From Gymnopilus junonius (taxonomy: Eukaryota; Basidiomycota; Agaricomycetes; Agaricales; Galerinaceae), in contig JADNYJ010000002.1 of the NCBI GenBank assembly GCA_015501075.1, positions 620,001-684,000 on the forward strand: a stretch of DNA of 64,000 nt, in the 5' to 3' direction. The position numbers were made by a program, and so were the translations under genes. The stretch's first letter is position 1. The number at the start of each line of letters is the position of its first letter. Below are positions 35,301 to 45,640 of this stretch, in pieces. The notes beneath the pieces are model-generated. The model made no database searches, was not told where the DNA came from, and worked only from the letters and a program-made list of their open reading frames with translations.

Positions 35301-38300
35301 TGATGCCACGTAAGAAAATATTCCGACTTCCATGACACGGCACGACGCAGAGAGCGAACAGTACTAAGGCTTGCAACTGTCATAGCGCTGCTTGGACCTG
35401 CTCCTGCAGCATCGATGCTGAGTTGCGAATTAGTACACGCTTCGCGAAGGTCATCCCAAAATCTCGAGGCTGCACCATGAGTTCCAGTGTCAACTGTCTT
35501 CCACACAGGAGGCTCCGTTTCAGATCTGGCATACAAATGAATCGGAGCTGAGTCGAGGAAATGCCAATAGACTGGAGCAGCGATCGGAGTATTGACAGTC
35601 CATCCTTCAAGGGACGCAAGTTCGAACGATGCAGGGTGTTCACTCTTCTGCTCGGAAGTAAGTAAGGGAGCTCCAGAAGTTGAAGGTTGTAGAGGTACAA
35701 CAAGATTTAATGACCGCAGTATTTCTAGCATGTCAAGGATTCGAGACCGGGCCCTGGATTTAGCCAGTTGCAAAGAAGACTGTAAAGAGGGGGGCAAATC
35801 CCGGACTGGTAGTTCACGACCGCTGTCCTGGGTCAAGAAGCCGAGAAGTTCCTCATCGAAGGAAAGAGGAGAAACAAGGGAGCAATACAGATATAGAGGT
35901 AAGTCATAACAGAAGAACGACAAGTCAACGATTCTTTTTTCGTGAGAAACGATATGAGAAGAGTCGACCTGTGTTTCGAATGCTTTTACTGCCGCTAGAT
36001 GTAATTCGCGACATCGGAGCGCCTTTCCTACAATGAATCCATATGCCTGAGACATTGTTGTGCGTTCTGCAAGAAATACTTCCCGGATCGTAGAATCTTC
36101 ATGGCTGAAGAGCTGCTGCGCCCTATTAATGTTTTTGCTCCAGCGCTCCTTCTCATCGATCCCTGGCTGTTCAATTTGTAGGAGCTGGAGTGGAAGTACT
36201 CCCCGGGAGCCGGGGGCTGTATCCGCACCATAATCCATATGATTCTCAATTTTGACGAATGAACTTAAGTGGGACACCGGTTGCTGAGACGCCCGTGCCA
36301 AATCGACAAGGAATTCGTTGATTCTAGTTTGATCGACATCGGGAAGGTAGATGATGCACGCTGGTCGAGTTATACCAGTAGGTGTAGTAATAGAAGTCCG
36401 AAGTTGCTTAACGCGACCTTTGTTCTCCAGACTATTGAAAGTTGCAGTGACTGTCCTTTTATCGGTCTTCGTGCCAACTGGCGCACTAGTTGACTCTCCT
36501 GCCTTTGTAAGAACCTCGAGTAGTTTCATATGCCTTTGATAAAATTCCTTGGTCTGAATATTTATGATGCCGCCGCCATTTTCGACAAGTTTTAGTAATT
36601 CGTTTTCTCGTCGGAGTTTCGAGACATTGATTCTAGGATTAACTGAACTCGGTGTTGGGAGATTTGATGGCTCCAGTAGTACAGTTGAAGTAGCTGTAGC
36701 ATAGCCACTCGCCTTCCGTACGATTGATCGGCTACGCAGGGGCTCAGAAATCTAAGCAAGGAAGTGAAAGTAGAATTTAAATCTAAATTCTTTGCAAAAC
36801 TCGCCAGTCACTTACGTCAGGTAATATGTCAGTCGTTCCCCCGACAGGCGCCATAGGACCAGAAACCCTTTCAATACCCAGATCTGCCGCGACACTGCTG
36901 CTGATGTCATAGGATTCGGTCGCAGTGGGTGTAGGGGGTTCTGCAAGTGATATATCCAGGGAATGCAACAAAGAAGCCTCTTTGTTGTTACTCTGGTTTT
37001 CAGTGTTCGACAAGCCTCCTGCAGGGTGAGGCACTTGTTCCTGCGAGTCGTCACCACAAGACTCAGAGCGAGGTGTCGGGGACATACTACACAGAGGGAC
37101 CTGGTACCCAACGTCCTCTACAGTTAGGCCCTCCTGTAAGCTCCCAACAGGGGATAGACGCTCAGACACGGATAACTGGGAATTTAGATGAAGTACGGTT
37201 GCTTCTTGCGGACCGCGTAAAGGAACATTTCTTGGTCGACCTCTACCACGTTTGATGACGTTGCCTACATTTGCACATGTCATACAGAATCTCTACTCAA
37301 AAAGAAGTTGCAATTTACCGTTCAGTGGCTCTCCAGGTTTTATTACAGATCGCGGTTTCTTCTTTTGTGGTCCTTCTGACTGCTCGGAGAAGGAAACGCC
37401 GGGTTCCTGAGTATCAGCCATTTTTCTTTTTATACCTTTGGGAGGTAGTGTAACGTCATCTGGCTGTCCGACTTTTTTACGAGGCCTGCCACGCTTCACT
37501 TTTCCATTTGGGAGAACCGGATTTTTTTGTGTAACTTTTCTCGTCTTCGTAGTGCGATTCTTGCCGGTGTCCTTAAAAGTATCACAATATTGTGCTAGCT
37601 CTGATTCAGCCTCGTAGAAATACTCATTCTTCACTGGCTGGAAGTTGCCCACTTCATTCAGATCGACATCTGCATAGCCTGCAGAGCTTTTGTCCAGTTC
37701 TTCTTTGAGAACAAGTTTAAGGTAGTTAGCGACCGTGAAATATCTATGACGTCGCTCACGACCGCTTGTTTCCATCAAAGAAGCAATGCGCAGGTCGCTC
37801 AAGTGGGATGGAGGATGGTACTTGTCAGCACGCGCCAAAAGAAGTTCTATGGTCCGTTTATCAAATTGGCATAAAGATGAAGAAAGTTCCTGAAGCAAAT
37901 TAAAGATCAGACATAATATGGAAGCGATAGCATTAAATTGAACTCACATTAAGAGTCATGCCCCTAGTTCCGGACTCTTCGAGTTGGTCGATGATTTGCT
38001 TGTGGATGGTTGTATTAAGTTTGACCCCACTCTGGGCTGAAGACAGGGTTAGAGACAAACACGGAACAGGCTCTACATATGGACATACCATAGGTCAAGT
38101 CATCCAGATCCTCATCAGCATCAGACAAAATGAGGGTACTCTCTCCCGGAGTCGGTAATTCATGTTTGACAAGACGGAAACATTTGACAGATTTATTCAA
38201 GGACTTCTTCTTATTGCTCGGAACGACGACCTTGTCAATAAGTCGCTGTTGGATCATCTCACGAATTCTACTTTGAAAAAACCTGCGATCGGTCTTGGTA

Positions 38301-39412
38301 GGATTTGAAAATCCCTAAAAAAAGACGTCAGAAAAAAGGGACACTATATGATGATTAACCTCTCACGAGTGTTATGAGCATGTTATTTGAGGCGTGCATA
38401 TGATTTTTTGATGCTTTCAACAATTTTATGACACGTCCGCTGATTAACGGTAAGCTGGAAAGGTGGCGAGCGTCTATCGGGGTGAAATTCAGGGACTCTG
38501 GATCTTCAATGTCGTCATCTTCTCCAATGTCAGGCTCATTGCTTTGCTTCTTCATTTGAAGATTTTCGGCCTGCGTTTCTTCATCACGTATCGCTTTCCA
38601 CGATGAACTCCTGTCAAAAAAGTATCTGTGGATGCAGAAGTGTGTACCCACTCCACCTCGACGTACTTTCACCCTATAGTTATATTACTGGTGGATCGAG
38701 ACAGTATAAACGGGCTGCTTACACAAGACCCAGTCCCGTTAGCTGACGAACTAGGTAGAAGCAAGTTTTCTGATCATAGCCCGATCTCCTTCCTAGTTCG
38801 ACAACTGTTATACCATCGTCTCTGCCACGAGTGATGATTTGAAGGGCAGAATAGACCATTGGACTCATTTTTGATGACTGAGAAAGGCTAAGCTGACATG
38901 CGCAGGGAGAGTGATTAAAAAACGAACACGAATATGAGACCCGGTGATTGCTTCGAAAATGGCGTCCGTTTCAACTGCAAGCCTTAGTCTTCCACCGTAG
39001 GTAGTACGCAACATATCCAGAGCTGCGGTCTTTGGTTCAGGTATTGGATCAAGCTTTGGGGGGCGTAGTTCGACATGCTCCTCCCCCCGAGCCTTGGCTT
39101 TGCGCTTTGCGCTTATTTGAGGTGCTATCCAAACATCGGAGGTAATATTTGGATCGACAAGACCAACCAATACCGTGTGCTGTCGCACAATGAGAGACCA
39201 CACAAAGGCACAAAAAGCGTCATCAGGATTTTGGATGTGAGAGGCATTGGAGTGTCTATAAAAGTCGACAATAAAGTCCTTTAGACGGGAGACATCGCAG
39301 CCTGCAAATTTTTATAAATTGCCAGTACCCTGGCGTCGAATAGAAGAAATTACTTACCCAGATCCCCGTCAAATGCGAGCTCACGAAGGCAATGGTGAAG
39401 TAATTCATCCAT
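32398..39412 (-). CDS. TFC3: TFIIIC B-block-binding subunit (Tfc3/Sfc3/GTF3C1 type)
   Basis: The largest gene of the window, about 2,000 residues over many exons. From the start at 39412 (MDELLHHCLRELAFDGDLG) it has the N-terminal B-block winged helix, then YSALQIITRGRDDGITVVEL and GYDQKTCFYLVRQLTGLGL. Further winged-helix segments include FQSRIREMIQQRLIDKVVVP and RTIELLLARADKYHPPSHLS. Two AT-hook-like motifs follow, KRGRPRKK (about 37475-37500) and KRGRGRPRN (about 37230-37260). The middle holds MKLLEVLTKAGESTSAPVGT with DKRTVTATFNSLENKGRVKQ (extended winged helix). A helical C-terminal region ends EKEEQRVYWFMGDKHWYQVS. TFIIIC recognises the B box of tRNA genes and recruits TFIIIB and Pol III. 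An uninterrupted 628-codon exon shows the gene is intact. Confidence 0.88.
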
Positions 39413-39895
39413 TGCGGAGAACTCCAGAATTCCTAGGCTGGCTCGAGTTTCAGTTGCCAAACGTCACAAAGTCAGCAGATCTAAGCTGGAAGTGGTCCGA
39501 ATTCAGACTTCCGATCTAATCTTACGAGAGTTAATGAGAGCCAGAAGACATTGGCAGAACACTCACCAGCAGGAGAGCCAGTCAAGAGCCAGAAGTGAGC
39601 GACAGAAAGAATCAAAGAAATGTTCTATTTTTGAAAACAAGGTCACGTTTCGGGGCTGGCAAAATCATGTGTAGTCACTGCGATGATCGATCCATGGCGC
39701 TAAGCATACTCGCTAGGAGGCTGCTCCTCACATTGCTTAGAAACGGAGTCTTGATCCAGCAAATTAAATAACCTACGATACTACCAGGTAGCTACCCCAA
39801 GCAAACCACCGCATCCGACACCGGATGCAAAGAGCAGGTTGCAGAACTTAGAAGTGCTCTAGAACGGCAAAACTCAACAGAGGCATGGATTCAAT
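39413..39895. other. Intergenic: TFIIIC promoter side, no gene seen
   Basis: 483 bases from the TFIIIC start to the foldback element. The short plus-strand ORFs (39319-39519, 39492-39674) show no family resemblance or splice structure. Apart from the promoter that must lie here I see nothing. Confidence 0.4.
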
Positions 39896-39900
39896 TATTA

Positions 39901-40180
39901 GGGGGTTTCACGGTAGCCCAACTTCGGCCCGACTTTAGTCCCAACTTGATGCCCAACTTCACTTATGGTTTTCACAAAAAATCAACATTTTTTCGACGAA
40001 GGGAGGGGGAAAGTTGGGAATTGAAGTTGGGAGGGTGAAGTTGGGATGCAAATCGGGCTCCAGAGCCCGATTTGCATCCCAACTTGGGAAATCGGCCCAA
40101 CTTAGGTGCCCAACTCGACCTAAGTTGGGATCAAAGTTGGGATCAAAATTGGCCCAAAGTTGGGCTACCGTGAAACCCCC
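39901..40180. mobile_element. Foldback/MITE-like element built of CCCAACTT repeats
   Basis: A 280-base element. Its ends are perfect inverted repeats of 24 bases (beginning GGGGGTTTCACGGTAGCCCA and its complement at 40157-40180), and it is flanked by direct repeats TATTA (39896-39900 and 40181-40185), a 5-base target duplication. Inside is a second perfect palindrome at about 40028-40087: two 23-base arms beginning AAGTTGGGATGCAAATCGGG around a 2-base loop. The octamer CCCAACTT occurs five times and its complement AAGTTGGG six times. It has no coding capacity. A hAT or other DNA-transposon relative is possible from the duplication length but not shown. Confidence 0.8.
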
Positions 40181-40288
40181 TATTAAATGTTAGCAGAACA
40201 AAGGAATAACACGGTGATCCAAAGCACTCTGTTGATTACACAAAGAACTAACTATGTACATGAAGTTCTTTATATAGAGCATTGTAAA

Positions 40289-41087
40289 TTAGCAACCTAT
40301 GACAAGACAGAAGCGTGTAGGAATAAAGGATATATTGGTCCTCTGGTCACTGGTGCCCAGAGAAAATTGTAGAATCATGCAACGCGCTTTACCTTTCATT
40401 GGATTTAGTGCACGCGCTGCGACTCTTGAAAAGTTAAGACACACCTTTCCCGTAGCAACATCGTATATCCATCCAGTAAGCTCTGTATCTTTCAAGACAA
40501 GCGGATTCCCTTTCAGAAAGTTAACATCGTCCTTTACACTTTTTTCTACTTGCGAAAAAGCAAGGAAATCGATATCATCCACTGCTTGAGCAACAGTCGA
40601 ATCCCCGGGCGCTTCTGATTTAACTTTGTCGCGTATAGATTCGTTTGTGAAAGTGAGCATTCCACAGCCAGTATGGTGGAAGACAGCTATCTCTCGCGTT
40701 CCAAGAAGACGTTGGGAAATGACAATGCTTCGCAGAGCATCTTTGCTGAGCTTGATTTCAGCCTAATTCAGCAGAATTAACTGTCATTCAGGAACATACG
40801 CAGAACCTCCAGCATTGCGGATCACATTAGCCTCTCCGAGGTTAATACCAAGTTGTGAAGCGGGTCTACAAAGTTATCGGGGGAAGTTCACTACGCTGAT
40901 AGAGTTCCATTACTCAACGCGTGCATCCATGCATGTGACTGTCCTGACGATGAGAAATAACGCTCATAGCAGAGCCCCAAAACTCACCAACAGTAAGGTG
41001 CTTAGAGGGGGGAAGCGGGAGGTCGCCTTTGTCGAAGGAAGAAGCATACGATTCATTAAGGGAAGGGAAGTTCTCGTGATTAGGCAT
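40289..41087 (-). CDS. Beta-class carbonic anhydrase
   Basis: Start at 41087: MPNHENFPSLNESYASSFDK, then GDLPLPPSKHLTV. Conserved segments: VTCMDAR (zinc Cys and the Asp-Arg dyad, about 40922-40942), QLGINLGEANVIRNAGGSA, AEIKLSKDALRSIVISQRLL, and FHHTGCGMLTF (zinc His and Cys, about 40655-40687). The C-terminus has GWIYDVATGK. It interconverts CO2 and bicarbonate; the short form without targeting peptide suggests cytosol. Odd point: joining CMDAR to PASQLG across the intron (5' site after GTGA, 3' end near 40866) leaves a one-base mismatch, as if one C were missing from the run at 40862-40864. The end is uncertain: either the stop at 40289 or a last small exon after an intron at the TGK. A TATA-like run (TATATATATA) lies at about 41143-41152. 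Confidence 0.8.
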
Positions 41088-41370
41088 GACTTTGAGACAG
41101 GGAGAACGACAGCAAGGGATAAGATAAAGCGCGTCAGTCTGCGGTATATATATATGAGTTTGGAGTCATCATGGAGGGCCATCCGATGGTGCAATTGCAG
41201 CCCACGATCGCCCACTATGGTGTAAGTTTCATCCGGACGAAGAGGGACCTAGGGGAACTTCTCAGAGATTCCGTTTTGCGGCCTTGGTCGGTGAGAAATG
41301 CAGCCCAGCACGAAGTAGAGTGAGAGAGTATGACGACCACCGGCTATACACATGTGACGTCTACCGCCTA
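41088..41370. promoter_or_regulatory. Carbonic anhydrase promoter; original upstream flank of RINT1
   Basis: This holds a TATA-like stretch near 41143 on the carbonic anhydrase side. It ends exactly where the 12-base duplication of the retroelement begins. Before the insertion it would have lain between the carbonic anhydrase (-) and RINT1 (+), probably as a shared promoter (inference from the target duplication). Confidence 0.5.
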
Positions 41371-41382
41371 TTTTGGAATGGC
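41371..41382. repeat. Left target-site duplication of the non-LTR element
   Basis: TTTTGGAATGGC, repeated exactly at 59195-59206. The two copies bracket the whole transposon stack. Confidence 0.75.
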
Positions 41383-41711
41383 CTTTTTTAAAAAAAAACC
41401 CCCCTTTATATTTAACGTGCTAGAAGTAAGCTAAGTACTAAGGCGCACGGGCGGGAGTGTGAAGGAAGGTCCACCTGTCTACGAAAAGGTCTACTCTAAG
41501 GTTAAAGCGAACTACAGTATAGCTAAATGTAAAGTCTAAAGTAGAGTGTCTGGTGTAGGTTATGCTTAGATATTAATAATTAAGCTGATATACGGATGCA
41601 TAAGTGTGCAAAGAGAAGAGAATGGCAGATTGGTCCATCGAAGTGTTGTTAATCGGTCTTGGTCACAGGTCAGAAGTCGAGATGAGTAAGAAGGGATTTC
41701 CGGGTAGTCCG

Positions 41712-44700
41712 TCAGCCGCCGCCTTCGTCTTCCTCATCGGAACCGTCCGTGTCATTGACTATGGGTTCGTCCTCGAATCGCGGTGGGTTGGGTGGAATGA
41801 TAGGATTACCAGTGCGTGTGAAGGCTCCAGACTTTGCGGTATGCCCCGAAACTGGGTGTATCTCGGACATTCTCGGAGGATATGTTCTCTTGTTTCCAGT
41901 GTTTGGTGGTCGCAGGGGCATGTGTTGGGTTGTGGGGAACGTGAAAGAAAGTCCTTTCGGAATTCTCCTGTGTATGCGTGTCCAGTTCGGCATTGTACGA
42001 GTCGGCCAAAAAGTTCGCGTTTGTAGCTGAGTTCTCGGAATTGGGGGTTGGCTTATGTAAGTGATGGTGGTATGCGGTTTGCTATTGCATATCTCCCTCG
42101 TTTCTGGGGTTTCCGCCATTATGCCCACCAGAGTTTCAGGGCACAGGACTTTGTCCGTCGTAGGGCATTTGAGCGGGTAATTGGGAACGGTATCTCGCAA
42201 GGTCGACATGTTGCTGCTTTGGCGAGTTCGTCAGCGCGCTTGTTTCCCTCTATGCCGCAATGACTGGGACACCAGGAAATGCTGATTGATAGATCGGGTT
42301 GAGATTCGAGGAGCGGGCGTAATGCTTGGTGAAATTTGTGTGTGAAATATTGGCCGGCTTGTGGTTTCGGATCTGCAATGGCAAGGACTGCTGATGCATT
42401 GTCGGTGAAGAAGGCGATGTGGATGAAGAGATTGTGGTTCTCTTGAATAAACCGCTGCTGCGGATGCACCTAGGGAAAGGGCAGCCAGTTCTGCATCGTA
42501 GACTTCTGCATGACATCCTAATCCTAAACCTTTGGTATGAACTTCCGTGCCCTTGTGATAGACAGCGACTGCAGCTCCAGTCCTGTGAAATCCTGACTTC
42601 TTGACCATTGACCCGTCCGTATACAGGTAAAGAATGTTGGTTCGAGTTTTGTAATCTTCTATCGTCTGTAAATGTTGCTCTCGAGCATCCTCGGTGTCTA
42701 CGCTATTATTAACTGGGTTAATTCTAAATTGGTTCGGGAAAAGGGAAAGGGTACGTCTCCATGGTGGTTGTAGGTATGGGTTTATCCTTTCATGTTGGTG
42801 GTCGGTGTATTTGGCGATGTTGTATAGGGTTGTTGACTTCGAAGAGATTTTTGATGGCTTTGGGTGTGGAGGAAGACGTGGTGGTAAGGTGGGATTTTGG
42901 CCGTTTCTCCATGCATTGGAAGGCGCTGGATGACGGCATTGGTGGTTGGGAGTTTATTAAGTCGAATCGCGCTTCTTCTTGAATGCACTTCGACCTGATA
43001 TTTTATGGGTGGAATTGATGCTTCTATCTCTAAGGCAGCTGTTGGTGATGTTCTGAAAGCTGCACATATAAGGGAGAATGCGCATCTTTGGACTTTTTCC
43101 AGGGGTCGGGCTTGATATTTCCGGTTATTCCACCATGCAGGAGCCGCATAGAGGAATTTCGTTGCTACACAGGCTAGGTATAAGGGTCGAAGGTGTAGTT
43201 GACTAAGGCCTCGCACCGTGTTTGCCAGCATTGTCAGGGCTGTCACGGTGTTGTCGCCCCTTGCAGCCATGATCTTGACGTGATTTTCAAAGCGTAGTTT
43301 TCGATCGAAGTAGACACCTAGCCAGCGAATATATGCCTCCGCAACTATCGTCCTTTCTTTTTCATCAGTGTCTTGGAATATTATCGGTGGTGAGCTGTTG
43401 TGGTGCCGGCGTCTTGAGTAGTGCATAAGTTCCCGCTTTTCCCAGGTCGGATGACAGTCCAGCTTTCCGCAACCATTCTTCTGTCTTGACGTACGCTAAC
43501 TTCAGGAGAGCAATGTTTGTCTCCAGCGATTCAGAGCAAACATAGAGCTTTCCGTCGTCGACATACATGATGAGGTTGACTAGAGTTGGTTTGCCCGGGA
43601 TTGGTGTGGATTCATCGGGTTTGTCGAAGTGAAATAGTTCTATCAATTCTGCTGCGTAGAATGCTGCAAGTAGTAGAGAGACGGGTGATCCTTGCGGGAT
43701 ACCATTTTGAACCTGGTGCATTTTACCTTGGATTCCATCTAGGCACACTGCTGCTTCCCGTTCAGAAAGGAAACTGTGAACCCTGCGGACATATTCCAGG
43801 GGTATGTGTTTCCGGCGCAGCTCACAGAGTAGACGGTCATGGTTTACAAAGTCGAAGTATCCTTTGATGTCGAATGTGAGGGCAGAGGTGACTTTTCCAT
43901 CGCTCTATGCCGATTGGACATCGTGGACAAATGTCAGGATGGCATCGAGTGTTGAGCAGTTGGAGCGTCCTCCGAATTGGTTTGGGGGAATAAGGGTGTG
44001 CTGCCCAGCCAGAAAGGTCAGGCGGCGTGCAACTATTCTCTCCAGCACCTTTCCGAGGCAATCGAGGAGCGTGATCAGTTGATATGACCTTGGGTTTGAG
44101 TAATCTGGCTTGTTAGGTTTGCGTAATGCTACAGCAATAGCTCTTCTCCATGTCTTCGGGTGGTAACCTGTTTTGAGGGAGTCCTTGACGAGGGAAGGAA
44201 TGTGTCGCCTGCCATCTCCACTTGTTCATGCTCACTTCAAAACTTGGTACGTGAATTGCGAATGCCCAGGAGCTGTATTGGTGCTGCTCTTGAAAATGGC
44301 TTCTCGTACTTCTTCCAGAGTAATGTCTTCAAATCGAAGGTCTTCAGGGTGTCTGGTGTCTGGGAGTTGTGTTGTAGCTTGGGAGGGGTCTGGTATAGTT
44401 CCTCCCGAAGTGCATCGCATTTGTCCTTGTGAGTTGTCGCCTTTGGAAGGTTTGGACCTCTGGAGATTGGTGGTGATGGGTAGTTCCTCACTCCCTTCGA
44501 CCAGTTCGGAAACTTCCAAATATCGTCCGTTTGGGCATCTTCGAGCGTCTTCGTGACCCAAGCCCGCTTCTTGTATTTGCACGACTCGTTTGGAAAAGTT
44601 TCTGTTTCTCTTAATTTTAGCCCGAATTTCCAGACTGAACTCACCAAACATTTTTTGGTAGAATTGTTGTTCACGTCTGGCATCAGCTACATGTTGGACT

Positions 44701-45024
44701 GCATCAGTAAGGTCTTTGTCCCACCAAGGTCTTGCAGAAGGCTGTGGCTTTCGCTCTTTCCCTATCGTCGCTGTTGCAGACTGGATTGCCTGGGTTAGAG
44801 TTTCTGCATACTGGTCGAGCTGTGCATTTGATGGGTTTTCCAAATGCTCTAGTTCAGTTAGTACTCCCTCTGCCTTCTTGAGCTCACTTTCGAAGGCTTG
44901 GGTCCAGTCAGCAGGTCTTACCTCTTTCAGGTTGTATTGAATTCCACATATGTTCTCGACCTCCTGACGTCCATGATCAATAGTAAATTTGATGGCAAAG
45001 TGGTCGGAGTCGAGGGCGATTGAG
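41712..45024 (-). pseudogene. Non-LTR ORF2, 3' part: end of endonuclease, reverse transcriptase, RNase H
   Basis: Continues the ORF2 interrupted by the gypsy element. It starts with LDSDHFAIKFTIDHG, the Ser-Asp-His end of the AP endonuclease, then ARPWWDKDLTDAVQHV. The reverse transcriptase follows with YFDFVNHDRLL, NGIPQGSPVSLLLAAFYAAE and the catalytic MYVDDGKLY (about 43555-43580). RNase H shows EVYDAELAALSL, FTDNASAVLA and WCPSHCGIEGNKRADELAK. Last is CPCDHQTLETREHILRECPR, a Cys/His motif common at the end of Tad-like ORF2. The frame changes several times (for example near 44550 and 43420) and at least one stop lies in the RT region (near 43908), so no single product is readable. Confidence 0.82.
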
Positions 45025-45197
45025 TGTTACGACTACCTTCCCTGTATAGCCCCTTTTCCTTATATAGACTCTCCCCGATCACCCTTATAGACCTCTCACC
45101 TCGTAGATACCTCTCTTCAACTCCTACCTTGTTCGTCACTCCTCAATATACCTCTTTCTCCTCTCTCTCCTCTGACCTCCGGAGTCTCCTCGTAACA
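45025..45197 (+). repeat. Gypsy 5' LTR
   Basis: 173 bases, TG...CA, matching the 3' copy base for base by eye. TTATATAG near 45060 is a possible TATA box. The primer-binding site just downstream (from 45198) did not match a tRNA I could name. Confidence 0.9.
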
Positions 45198-45305
45198 TTA
45201 GGTAGGAGTTCAACCAAAACACTCCCTTATACGATACCCTCCCTTCTTCCTCTCACTCTCCTCTCACTCTCCCCCGAAATTACGACAAATTACACAAATA
45301 CCTCC

Positions 45306-45359
45306 CACCCGCCCTTTTCAAATCACCCGCCCTTTTCAAACCACCCGCCCTTTTCAAAT
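45306..45359. repeat. Three tandem 18-base repeats in the gypsy leader
   Basis: Three near-perfect copies of CACCCGCCCTTTTCAAAT follow one another in the untranslated leader of the gypsy element, upstream of the copia insertion. Confidence 0.8.
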
Positions 45360-45423
45360 CTGGTGAAAATCAGTTGTAGTGCACGAATTATCGCTCTTTT
45401 CATATTTCTTTTGTCTTAATCTA

Positions 45424-45640
45424 TATTGAGCGCAGCGTAATAATTTGATATGAGATTGTAAAATACTCGACTGTCTTTTGGACAGTCTATATACCTATGT
45501 ACATGTTCACTAGATAATTCTACTAATTTCTAAATACTGGAAAGTACTACGGCGGATGAGTAAGAATATTAATACGCGAAGGAATAAATAAGCGCCGTTA
45601 AGCGCGTCGCGTGTTGGCTGATCACCTGATTATCCCAACA
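45424..45640 (-). repeat. Copia 3' LTR (left copy)
   Basis: 217 bases. The pol stop codon (45630-45632) lies just inside it. Confidence 0.88.

Noticed and set aside
39319..39674. Small plus-strand ORFs upstream of TFIIIC
   Set aside because: Partly antisense to the TFIIIC first exon, and otherwise without recognisable motifs.
39901..40180. Repeated CCCAACTT as a CRISPR array or telomere-like repeat
   Set aside because: Units are irregularly spaced on both strands and organised as inverted repeats with a target duplication; the organism is a fungus.
45024..45419. 131-codon plus-strand ORF, repeated almost identically at 55929-56282
   Set aside because: It is the gypsy LTR read as protein; the copies agree only because the LTRs do.
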